Shown: positions 1-9,800 of the stretch, one piece after another
How positions within the stretch are numbered: position 1 is the first letter of the stretch
Layout: every line of letters starts with the position of its first letter
Assembly (NCBI GenBank): GCA_027575805.1
Contig: JANBPU010000107.1
Location: 1 to 54,396, forward strand
DNA: 54,396 nucleotides
Reading direction: 5' to 3'
Source of the DNA: Mycoemilia scoparia
Lineage: Eukaryota; Kickxellomycota; Kickxellomycetes; Kickxellales; Kickxellaceae
Translations under genes and position numbers: made by a program
Notes under the pieces: generated by a model
What the model saw: only the letters and a program-made list of their open reading frames with translations
Told to the model about the DNA's origin: nothing
The model's database searches: none

Positions 1-405
1 TCATGCCAGTGCGGCGACAAATGCAGGTGTGGTGATGCTTGCAAGTGTGCTGAAGCCAAGACTTGCAAGTGCCCACCAAAAGACGATTGTGTCTGTAACC
101 GTGGCTGTAAGTGTGGCAACGAATGCAAATGCGGATCGGGTTGCAAATGTCCCAAGGATAGTGCTGCTGGTGCCTGTAACCGTGGATGCAAGTGCGGCAA
201 CGAATGCAAATGCGGATCAGACTGCAAATGTTCCAAGGATAGCACCGACTCTTGCAGTCGTGGCTGCAAATGCGGCGACAGTTGCAGATGTGGCCCCGGC
301 TGTAAATGCCCCAAGGATAGTGCTGCTGATGCTGTTGATGCTGCTTGCAACCGTGGATGCAAGTGCGGTAACAGTTGCAGATGTGGTGTCAACTGCCAGT
401 GCTAA
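1..405 (+). CDS. Metallothionein, tandem-repeat type (5' end outside window)
   Basis: Reading frame 1 is open from the first base to a TAA at 403-405 and gives 134 residues with 37 cysteines, nearly all in CxC pairs. From residue 32 the protein consists of three full repeats and a partial fourth (about 32-58, 59-84, 85-115, 116-134). Each carries CNRGCKCGNECKCG-type triplets of CxC motifs, separated by short CPKDSAA-like linkers. There are almost no hydrophobic or aromatic residues. This is the composition of a class of metallothioneins that chelate Cu(I), Zn or Cd in thiolate clusters in the cytosol. Metal specificity cannot be read from the sequence. The start codon lies upstream of the window, so full length is unknown. 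Strong similarity between repeats points to recent internal duplication. Confidence 0.9.
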   Translation, partial: SCQCGDKCRCGDACKCAEAKTCKCPPKDDCVCNRGCKCGNECKCGSGCKCPKDSAAGACNRGCKCGNECKCGSDCKCSKDSTDSCSRGCKCGDSCRCGPGCKCPKDSAADAVDAACNRGCKCGNSCRCGVNCQC

Positions 406-600
406 ACATCGCACTCCGTAAACTTGCTGAGAAACTTAACATACCAAGCTGCCATCTAGCCATTTACAATTCAAACAATCGCAAAAGAAATCTTTGTAGT
501 ATATATATTTTCTGAACATCGCTCAACATTTACTTGAATCTTTTATTTCGCAGCACCATATAGCTTATAGCTTACTTTATCACTTTTGTCTATTAACTAT

Positions 601-606
601 AATAAA
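601..606 (+). terminator. Poly(A) signal AATAAA
   Basis: An AATAAA hexamer lies about 195 bases after the metallothionein stop, at a normal distance for a 3' end signal. Its position is the only support. Confidence 0.45.
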
Positions 607-671
607 AGCATGGGAATAACCTCCACACTTAAAAAACCAGCCCGATGGTTAGTTGTCACTTGTTAGATCAA

Positions 672-795
672 ATGGGTGGTAATTTTTGAAGGATGCCTTT
701 TGGTGGGTAATGATTATAGGGACAACAATCACAGCCAAATGAATATATCCAGCTTTACTAACAAAAATATTCACCCCTCAAAAACAATAGCTCAT
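672..795 (+). mobile_element. MITE-like element, family 1, copy A
   Basis: Imperfect terminal inverted repeats: the left end reads GGTGGTAATTTTTGAAGG and the right end CACCCCTCAAAAACAATAG. The interior shares GATTATAGGG...CAATCACAGCCAAATG with copies B and F. It is non-coding and about 124 bp. The boundaries are approximate and no clear target-site duplication was identified. Confidence 0.75.
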
Positions 796-911
796 ATCTA
801 ACATAATCCCATAAATTTACCCAACCGATTTATAATAAACTGTTTTTACAAGCTGATAATCAAAGCTATTGATAAATATATTTAGAATTATATAAAAAAG
901 GCCTATCAGTC

Positions 912-2279
912 ATGACGGAGGAGCTCAAAACAATATATCTAACAGAGTACTTGGAGACACTATTGCTCCAATTATCCAGCAATAACAACAGTGACAATAA
1001 CCAAAACAACAATAACGGGGAGGTATATAAGATCAAAGAAAAGCTATGGCAAGACAAAATAATAGATCTTCGATCTATAAGCGACTACAAAAAGGCCCAT
1101 CTCACAATGTCAATGAGTTTCCCATGGGTAGTCAAAGATGAGCAAGATGAGGACAGATTTTTTGAGTTTCCACCCAAAAACACGTCAATTACTCTAGTTC
1201 TTGATGAGTATTCAGACAATGTAACGAAGGTGGCCCGTAGAATTGGAGGAAGGAGGTGGCCTGTTAAACAGGTGATAATATGGAATATTAAAAATGATGG
1301 TAGTTTGACTGAAGGAGGATCAGTTTCCCAAAAATACCAGAGACTTATAGACGCAAAGGGATTGATTTTCTCCAATGATAATAATTGCCCTAGTGGCCAA
1401 AATGGGGAAAAGGAGCCAGTAGTCATGATGTGTCAGCCAGCCAATTTTATGTCATCAACTATTGATTCTATTGAATCAGAACTATTGTTGTTATCATTAT
1501 CAAAGCCATCAGAACCGATTCGGCCAGATACTTTAACTGTAAAAAGCACAGTCTGTAGATACTGGAAAGCACTAGACATTGGGTGTGGGAGTGGACGAGA
1601 TATCGCATTTCTGGCACTACGAGGTCTTCAAAATAATAACGACGGCACTGCCCCCAATAGTGCTGGTTATTGTTGGGATATTACTGGGCTTGACAATTTA
1701 TCAAGCTGTGTCAAGCGATGCAACAGTTATGCACAAAGACTTGGTGTGTCTACTCGAATGCGAGCAATCCAAACATCGGCAATAAACATCGAACCCCCAC
1801 AACAGCATTCGCAAAAAGTAAACACCCATGGCAACACATACAACACTCAACCGTCGCCAATACCGCAGCACCCACACCCACAGAAAGAAAAGGAGGAAGG
1901 GTTTTTACTAGAAAACTGCCCCAATTTTTACGATCTGGTCACAATTATCCGATTTCTTTGTCGACCCGAATTTGAGAAAATAGATCGTTGTATCAAACCA
2001 GGTGGGTTTATAATGATCAGTACTTTTGTCGATCTTGAGCCAGACGAAAGAAACGCCGGTGCTATTAATGCAAAACAACCAGATGGCAAGATCGAAGCTA
2101 AAAAGCCAGCTAGCCCACATTTACGATTAAAGCAAAATGAGCTGAAAAGTTGGTGGTGTGGTGTCAAGGGATATAAAGTGTTTTCAGATATTATTGAAAA
2201 CACAGAGGATGGTAGACCCCTCAACTCATTCCTCGCCCAAAAACCTGCACCCACAAAAGATCCACAGGTACTGGGTTGA
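912..2279 (+). CDS. Rhodanese-like / SAM-dependent methyltransferase fusion protein
   Basis: A 455-residue protein starting at the first ATG. The N-terminal part (about 45-125) has rhodanese-like features: IIDLRS, then YKKAHL, then a hydrophobic LVLDEYSD strand where the active-site loop should lie. No catalytic cysteine is visible there, so a sulfurtransferase activity is unlikely. Residues 220-230 are a classic SAM-binding motif I (ALDIGCGSGRD). Further on, NFYDLVTIIRFL and IKPGGFIMISTF match the motif-IV and post-motif regions of class I methyltransferases. Two low-complexity insertions (Asn-rich near 30-40, Pro/His/Gln-rich near 295-330) interrupt the domains. The substrate is unknown. 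The fusion type is seen in fungal methyltransferases, but I cannot assign an orthologue. Confidence 0.8.
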   Translation: MTEELKTIYLTEYLETLLLQLSSNNNSDNNQNNNNGEVYKIKEKLWQDKIIDLRSISDYKKAHLTMSMSFPWVVKDEQDEDRFFEFPPKNTSITLVLDEYSDNVTKVARRIGGRRWPVKQVIIWNIKNDGSLTEGGSVSQKYQRLIDAKGLIFSNDNNCPSGQNGEKEPVVMMCQPANFMSSTIDSIESELLLLSLSKPSEPIRPDTLTVKSTVCRYWKALDIGCGSGRDIAFLALRGLQNNNDGTAPNSAGYCWDITGLDNLSSCVKRCNSYAQRLGVSTRMRAIQTSAINIEPPQQHSQKVNTHGNTYNTQPSPIPQHPHPQKEKEEGFLLENCPNFYDLVTIIRFLCRPEFEKIDRCIKPGGFIMISTFVDLEPDERNAGAINAKQPDGKIEAKKPASPHLRLKQNELKSWWCGVKGYKVFSDIIENTEDGRPLNSFLAQKPAPTKDPQVLG

Positions 2280-4294
2280 TTCGTTGTTTAAGGTTTATAG
2301 AGTCAATGGAGTTGTTACAACATAATAAATGAAAGTGGTGATAGATAGTGGGGAAGACACAATAATAATGTCGACAACAATCACTTTTCTGGGGGGGGGG
2401 GAATTCGGAACAGGTGTTTGCCATCTTTGTTTGGCTAAGTGTGTTTAATATGTAGTCGCAACTTTTGGGCAATTTTGGATACACCCTCCCACAACACTTG
2501 CGTTTTGTTTATATTATTGTTTCGGGGAGATGAAAGGGAGTGTGTGCTTAGCAAAATCAGGTAATAAACAAGTGACGAAGTGGGCGGCGGATAAAGGTTG
2601 AGATGCCAGAGCACAAAGCAGTTGTTTTTGGTAAACATTATGAGGTAGCGTGAAGCCAAACCACAAGGTTATAGAAAAAGCGCCTACCAAAGAAGTATAC
2701 TTGCAGCAATTTGAATCATATTCAAGGGATGGACTTTGAAGTAATTGGCATTAGAACCTTTCTTCAAGATGATGTTGGATTGTACGATACCCAAAGCCAA
2801 AAGCAGTTACCAACTATCTATCCATTGGCTAATGCGCCACAAAGAAGCGGTCCAACCAAATTTAGTTGTGAATTAGAAGGAGGCGGTGGCGAGAGAGCTA
2901 CAACGGGCGGCGCCTTGCTTTGGTTAAACAAAGGCGTATTAGAGTGGACGAATTTGTTCTGCCATGGCGTGGTGTATGGTTCCCAGTTAACTAGAAGCCT
3001 TTTCTTTGTATTGTTGTACTGTCTTGTTTCTGCAGGGCCTAAAAACAGACTCGAATAACAAGAGTAGGTGTGAGAGGTTCAAGCATTGTAGACAAGTATT
3101 GATTATACCACCATTTTGTTTGATGAATTAGCTGATATTGGCATAAGAAGGACATTCGCATTACACAGGCGGACCATAGAAATCGGGCACTTGCTTGGAT
3201 TGACATTATGTGAGTCTTTCCCAGTCTTGGTATGGTCTTTCAGGCCCACTCGCATGCATAGTGCCGTGTTTCTTTGCCTTCTTATTTGACCGCAGTCTTA
3301 AAAAGCAAAGAAAGCGGTGGCCAATCCCTCGTGTCTGAACGGTTGATTCCCCCACTCAACCACCATTAATACCTTCATTCATTTTGCAGGCTGAAGTGAG
3401 AGTGAGCGATGGCGGCAGATATAACAACAGAGCGCTAGAAGCAGATTTTTAGTACTGTCTGGAGTTCATGTGTGTACGCTCGATGTTCACCCGCCGGCTA
3501 TGCAAATAACGTGAGGATAGTAAAGGGAAGTGGTGGTAATAATGCTGCTTCATCGCAGCCAACACCGCCGCAAATGCAAGAGCAGCCACAATCGTATTTA
3601 TAATACGAGCACTCTGTAGTAAAAGCTGTGTCACCGACCCTGACCCCCATGGATTCATAGTTATTTTAAGGAGCCATCGTTGCACAGTCACCTCTCTAAT
3701 ACCTGAAAGGATCTTGGTTTTGGTTCTGTTTTTAACTTACTCAGCATCCCATACGCACTGTTGCTGTGTGTCGTTTACTTGCCGTGCTGTATTATCCTTT
3801 GATTGTGAAGAAGCCAGTTTACAAACCACATACACCCGCACCAGTCCAATTCACTGGTGCGCTTGTTCGCTCTCTTCCTACTGCGAATGTCCTCTCTCTC
3901 TCTACACACATTGTGCTATCTTTGTTCTTTTTTCCCTTGGGGATTTTCTATCTAAACCGCACCTCTCTTCACACCCACTCGGATACGACCAACCTAATTT
4001 TGGCCAATTTATATACCTGGCTTTTGGTCCCTCGCTTTGTTCGACAAAAGATTAAAGCTTCCTTTTTCTCTTTCTTTTTTCTGCACATTTACACTTCTCC
4101 CTCTCCCTTTTTTCTAACGAAGAGTTCAGCTCTATACCCCTACTCTATCCAACTCCCCTTTAACGCACATTGTTGATTCTTTAATAACCCATCTTTTTGA
4201 CGTTACACACTCTCACGTTTATGTATATATCCTATATATAACACAAGGGCGATTCTTTTACATACACACACACATAAACATCTATTTATACAAA
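2280..4294. other. Intergenic / long promoter and leader region
   Basis: About 2 kb without a convincing gene. It has an 11-base G run at 2391-2401. From about 3700 to 4290 it has a C/T-rich stretch of the kind found in promoters and leaders of strongly expressed fungal genes, leading into the wall protein at 4295. An open frame at 2711-3058 begins with TTG and resembles nothing known. Confidence 0.5.
4233..4240 (+). promoter_or_regulatory. TATA-like element
   Basis: TATATATA, about 55 bases before the start codon of the wall protein, after a long pyrimidine-rich stretch. It is a plausible core promoter element, judged only by motif and position. Confidence 0.35.
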
Positions 4295-5299
4295 ATGAAG
4301 GTTCAGATTGGCTCAGTCTTGGCTATTTCTTTCTTGGCAACTTCCACAATCGCCGCAAACATCCCAGTTCAGTACGGGCAGGTCCACTTTGCCGGCAATA
4401 CCTACAATAATTTGGCCAGGAGAGACAACGATACTAACAACAACAACCCAAACCAGCCACAGCCTGGCGATAGAGATGACGATGATGATAAGGATAATGG
4501 TGGACAGGTTCCAACTCGTAGACCATCTCAGCCCACTATAAATCCCAGACCAACCGACAAGGATGATAACGACGATGATAATACCAAGAAGCAGCCCACT
4601 CCCACTCCAACCGACAAGAGCACCAAATCTGATGACAAGGGCAATACTACAAACACTGGTGACAAGGACAAGGATACCAACGATGACAAAGATACCAGAA
4701 CCAAGTCATCTCCTTCGACATCAGCACCGGCCAGTGATAAGGACGGTGACTCGGAGAGTGCCTCGCAAACCTCAGAGTCAAAATCTGCATCCCCATCGCC
4801 CAAGCCCAAGCCCAAGCCCAAACCCAAAAAGGAGAAGTGTTCGAATGATGGTGCCCAGGAATGTACATCCACCGGATACCGTCACTGTAAGAAGGGATAC
4901 TGGGAACCTGGAACCTGCAAAGCTCCAGATGTATGTATGCTACAAAAGGACAAGACCACTTGTGTATCTCCAGAAGTTGCCAACGCCAAGCCTTGTGATG
5001 ATGAAGGCCAGACTCGCTGCATCGGCGATTTACTGAACGAATTCCAGATGTGCTCTAATGGCAGATGGATGAAATCTACTTGCGATAATGATAATGTTTG
5101 CAAGCCCACGGATGATGGCAAAACCATGTGCATTAGCAGAGACATGGCCACCAAGATTACCAGCATTGCTGATCCCGGTGTCTATGTTCCTCCAAACGGT
5201 GCTGGTGTTTCTAACTCTAAGGAGTTTAACAATGGCTCTTGGTTGGGCTTGGTTGCTATTTTGGGTGTCTCCTCGTCGATTTTTGCCGCATATTACTAG
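4295..5299 (+). CDS. Secreted, probably GPI-anchored cell-wall protein with two CBM19-like modules
   Basis: 334 residues. Residues 1-21 form a signal peptide (MKVQIGSVLAISFLATSTIAA). A dibasic LARR at about 41-44 could be a Kex2 site. Residues about 45-180 are a disordered Asp/Thr/Ser/Pro/Lys stalk ending in a Lys-Pro repeat. Two cysteine modules follow, starting at C182 and C234. Each has the pattern C-x-C, then H/MC-x2-G-x-W, then C and C, which resembles family 19 chitin-binding modules. The C-terminus (NNGSWLGLVAILGVSSSIFAAYY) is a small-residue site followed by a hydrophobic tail with no charged end, the usual GPI-attachment signal. It is therefore probably displayed on the membrane or wall, where the modules could bind chitin. 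Chitin binding is inferred from the cysteine spacing only. Confidence 0.8.
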   Translation: MKVQIGSVLAISFLATSTIAANIPVQYGQVHFAGNTYNNLARRDNDTNNNNPNQPQPGDRDDDDDKDNGGQVPTRRPSQPTINPRPTDKDDNDDDNTKKQPTPTPTDKSTKSDDKGNTTNTGDKDKDTNDDKDTRTKSSPSTSAPASDKDGDSESASQTSESKSASPSPKPKPKPKPKKEKCSNDGAQECTSTGYRHCKKGYWEPGTCKAPDVCMLQKDKTTCVSPEVANAKPCDDEGQTRCIGDLLNEFQMCSNGRWMKSTCDNDNVCKPTDDGKTMCISRDMATKITSIADPGVYVPPNGAGVSNSKEFNNGSWLGLVAILGVSSSIFAAYY

Positions 5300-6842
5300 T
5301 TATGGCGATTATGTTCGTATGTCCCTTTTATTCTATAAAAAAGCGATGGTGATGATCTGGGACCATGGCTTTTGTCCAGACCAACTCTCGCCCTCACTCT
5401 TCTCAACTATCTATAATTTTTGACTTTTATATCCCGCTTTTATATATTTTCTTTTCCTTTTAAGCACATATATTTAGTAACGACCGTGATGTTTTTAAAT
5501 GCTCCTGCCTCCCTCCCTCCCTTTTTGCACAATTCAAATAGAGAAATATTGAATTTACTTTTGCTTTGTCATGTTGAGAAGTCGTGGATTCAGCAAAGCC
5601 ACACAGAGTTTTTGATGAAGTTAGCTATGTACACATTTGATCTTTAGCCACACACACACACACCCCATCCAGTTAACCATGCATTGGGTTGCACGGATCT
5701 CTCTGTGATATCAATACTTATTAGCTGGAAAAGTGTGGGAGACAGATGGGGTTGATATGGGCTATACAAACAATAACAGTGTGAATGGTAGGGCGGCTAT
5801 GGCATTAGAACAGCCAGCAGCGGTGTACAGCCCCAACACAATACTAATGAGACCAATACTAAATCACCACAGCCTTGGTTTTCTTTGAAAGGCCAAAATT
5901 TTTTGTTGGAAATCAAAAGGTGCTGTGTGTCTGACATCATCCAGCTCCCACCATTCAGTTGCGTGTGTGTGTGTGTGCTGTGGAATTCACTTCCCATTTT
6001 TCAGGCCTTTCTTCATGGTTGTTCTGGCCTCTGTTCCTCTCAACACATATTGGACCGATCGGTAGGTTGGCCAGTCTGCGAGGAATGCTTGTAAAAACCG
6101 TTAGCTATCAGCTCAAAATGGTAGCTTCCCCATGCACATGCACGTACATATAGATAGACAGACAGGCAAAATGCCAAAATGCCAGAATCAAGATAGGATG
6201 AATAATGTTTGTCAAACAAAGTCGACATCCATTAAGGGGGATAGAGGAGAATCAGGCTTAGAAAAAAAAGTTCCCTAATCTTTCCCACTGGCCCATACAT
6301 ACTTCACTGAAACGTTTAGTCGTCATAAAGTAGACATGATCCTCCTCAGTCAATAGGGGAGACCGCCCACACATACACACTCATTCAGTGCTGCTGGCCC
6401 AATAATTTTTTTCCTATTTTAATAACGCTTGTTCCAGCTTTGCCCACACGATTGCACATTATTTTTTAGGTTAATGCTGAACACTTGGTGCTACTAATCT
6501 TTTTTTCCGTTTTGGATATTCATCAGTTTTTTTCCAGTACCAAACATTATCATTACAAATCTTTTAAAGTTGGAGCAGATATCGATTTTATCAGCTTTTC
6601 ATTCTTATAATCATTTGTTGCCTCCTAACTATATACTACGCCAATACCCAGACTTCCCAAAAAGATCAATAGGCTACAACAAGTTTCAAAAAATTTTCTA
6701 GAGATTGCTCATACCGCACCTCAGCATTCCAGCCCCTACCCACACCATATCTACAAGCGTTTATACGCGCCTACACACACATATATATACGTACACTGAA
6801 GGGTGGACCAAGCAAACGCATGACCTTAATGTGTAGTAGGAA
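5300..6842. other. Intergenic region with dinucleotide repeats
   Basis: About 1.5 kb between two same-strand genes. It contains CA and GT microsatellites (about 5649-5662 and 5962-5975) and several T-rich runs close to the next gene. No gene was recognised in either strand. Confidence 0.6.
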
Positions 6843-9800
6843 ATGTCAAAGTCCAAGCAGTTTCCTCACCCTTCAGCTCCAACGATACAACAACAGCAAC
6901 AGCAACAGCAGCAACAACAACAGCAGCAAAAACAATACTCAAGCAGAAAGAGCAAAGCTCATACTCTGATACCACCTCCATCTTCTATTGGTGCTATTGT
7001 TGTTAAGCCGACTCAGAAACTCAAACCATTTTGCATCAACAAGAGTCGAGGTTCTCAATACAAACCATTAACCCAAATGCGGGAGAAGCACCACCACCGC
7101 CGCCACCCACCATTGCCTCCGGCTTCGGTAGCAGGAGGTGCAGTTCCTTTAAAAATATTAAAAAAGTTTACATCGGCATCTAATACCAAATTTCAATCTC
7201 AAAACAACAGAAGTACTGCTGCCAGACATGATGACGATAGTATATTAGAGAGCGATCTGATGTCATCTGATATCGAAACGGAGGACTATTTTGACCATGA
7301 TCTATCTTCGTCTACGAAGACATTGGAGGATACCAAGCACTCCAAGAAGACATCGCCGAACAAGAGCAATGCCGCTGCTGCCATTATTGCCAGCATCAGA
7401 AAATTTGGATTGAAAGAGAATCCCCGGAGGTTAACAAAGCTATTCAAAGTCCAGAATTCCAGTTATAACGATGATGATAGTTCTAAGGTTTATTCAAACC
7501 AATTGCCATTGCAGAGTGACGGATTCAAAGAAGCTACCACCACCACCACTACTACTAATGATGCTGCTGCGGCAACAGCAGCGGCTCTCCCAAAGGCCAC
7601 CAACACAATATCACCACCCAATCCTTCATTACCATCATTGGTTGGCGGCAAGTCTCTTAAAAGCCTAAAAACATTGGCCATGAAAACCACGTCTGCTTTG
7701 GGAGCACCCAATTCGTCTGACATGAGTGAAAACAGCGACAGCGATTTTGAAGATCATATTGCGGTCAAACTTGAAAAGCTCAATTCCAAAATTCCGGCTC
7801 TTAATGGACCCGTCCCTACTACCAATAAATCGAAACAACAAACAAAAGTCAAAAATTTTGCAGGAAATAGTGACAAAAACAAGAAAAAGACTAAGCGGAA
7901 ATCCAAGAAATCTGGCAAAGGCAGTACTGCTGAAGACTCCAAGGATCCCGTCAAACCATTTGTTTCACAGCCACCGCCGCCGCCGCTGCCGGCATCAGAA
8001 GCCCTTCAACCATCTAATACTTTGGTTGCTACGGATACAGTGATCCATGATTCAAAAAACACAAGTAATACTGCAAGCCAGATTGTCGATGGTGAGGATG
8101 AGGAGGAAGATATTTGTCCGATTTGTGATTTTGATTGCACTTGTGGTACTGTACTATCTCCTCCAAAACCGCCTTCCACAGCCTCATTTGTTGCACATCC
8201 TATACCACCACCACAAACCACAGAAAGCAATTCGACTGTGGGATCAAAAACCAAAACTTCAACCATCACACCTGCTAGCAATGATACATTGATTTCTACA
8301 ACAGCGGGTGCCGTGGTGGTTGCTGACAAAAAGAAGCCATCAAAAAATACCAAAAAACCTGCATCAACCAACACCAAATCGAAAAGCAAGGCAGCAAAGA
8401 ACAGCAAAAATAATAGGCCCATGGCTACTAGCACTGCAATTGTTGGTAAAGAAAAGAAACCAAAAGCCAATCGTAGTAATATTGAATCCCCTTCACAGAT
8501 GGTTGACACTGATGACGATGATCAGATAAATATAACTGATTTGTTGACATCGGATGACGAAAATGACTATGATTTCCAGGACTTTGAGGATGTTGTAGGC
8601 GCTGATGTTGATGATAGTGACAAGGATTTATTGGACGAAGAGGAGGACTATATTAAACAAACGCTTGTGCAAAGAATGAACAAGAAAAAACATCAGCGGA
8701 AAAGTCATCGTGCTCAGCATTCGCATATGAAAGGGCCAAGCAAACGCCATGGAAAAAGAGCTACTGGCTCGAAAAAGGCTGTTCTTGCTCATGGTCAAAA
8801 AGTCAATAGTGCTGCTTCTGATGGCGATGATGATGATGATAACGACGACAGCGATGACTTATCCAGCCTCTCCAGCTTGGACGGATTTTCTACATCGTCG
8901 TCAAAGTTTAGTGATGACAGCGATATCGATACTCGCGACAAGAATGTTGCGGTTGCTTTGGGATTGACTGGCAACAGCGGAAATGGAGAGTTTGATGAAG
9001 TGTATAGTCAGGACTATGATGATAGTGATGATGAGGAAAACGACGAAGATGCGTTCCTCAGGAGTTACTACTTCGATCATTATACCTCATCCTCATCATT
9101 ATCGTCGGAAAGCGAAGACGAGGATGTTGGTCCAATAGTCAAAGATGGTATCTCTGTTCAAGGCGGCGATCCTGATGATGACCGTGAAGAGCAGCTTCTC
9201 CAGATGCATTTAGATCAAATGAATGTGGTCCACAAGGCTATTAACAAAGATAGTGATAATGGCGGGAACTTGACCACTGCCGAAGCACTATTTGAGTCGT
9301 TCGGTTATATAGATTGCAGTGATCTTTCTGGGAATGAGAATAGTCGTTATAACAATAATAGTAGCGACGATGAGGCATATCAGGAAATGCTGGCCCAATC
9401 ATTAGCCGAATCGGCCAACGCAGGCGGCAGCCAGAGCGATGTCGATTCCTTAGTAAATGTGTCTACCGACTTTGGCTGGTCCGATACTGAAATTGATGAT
9501 GATGGCGACAATGAGGGCCATATGGGTGTCGATAGCATCAGCGATGATAGCGATAGCAGCAGTGATTCCAGCAACTATGACGGCTATCACATGCTGGGCG
9601 ACTCACTAAGCAACAGCTATAACCTCTTGCTTGATCTTGACCAGGATGAGATTGACTCAGTATCACTTGCACTGGGAATCGCACTTAGCATGGAAAACCA
9701 GAAATCTGGAAACAACAATAGCAATGGAAATCAGAGCCAGAATAATGGAGGCGAGGACCTACCTGGTAGTGCCGTTGTTGCCTTGGAGCAAGGGGATGTC

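Larger units (their letters stand above)
406..911. other. Intergenic, 3' UTR plus one inverted-repeat element
   Basis: AT-rich sequence between the metallothionein and the methyltransferase gene. It holds the candidate poly(A) signal and one copy of the family-1 inverted-repeat element (672-795). No coding potential was seen. Confidence 0.7.

Noticed and set aside
29..421. Open frame of 130 residues overlapping the metallothionein in another frame
   Set aside because: The cysteine-rich frame 1 reading is plainly the coding one; this frame gives Ala/Val-rich shadow sequence and begins inside the gene.
2391..2401. Run of eleven G
   Set aside because: Isolated homopolymer with no associated structure; could be a sequencing-length artefact.
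2711..3058. 115-residue open frame between the methyltransferase and wall-protein genes
   Set aside because: It begins with TTG, has no recognisable domain and lies in an ordinary intergenic stretch.
3766..4176. 136-residue open frame upstream of the wall protein
   Set aside because: It lies in the C/T-rich promoter and leader; its Ser/Leu/Phe composition follows from that base bias.
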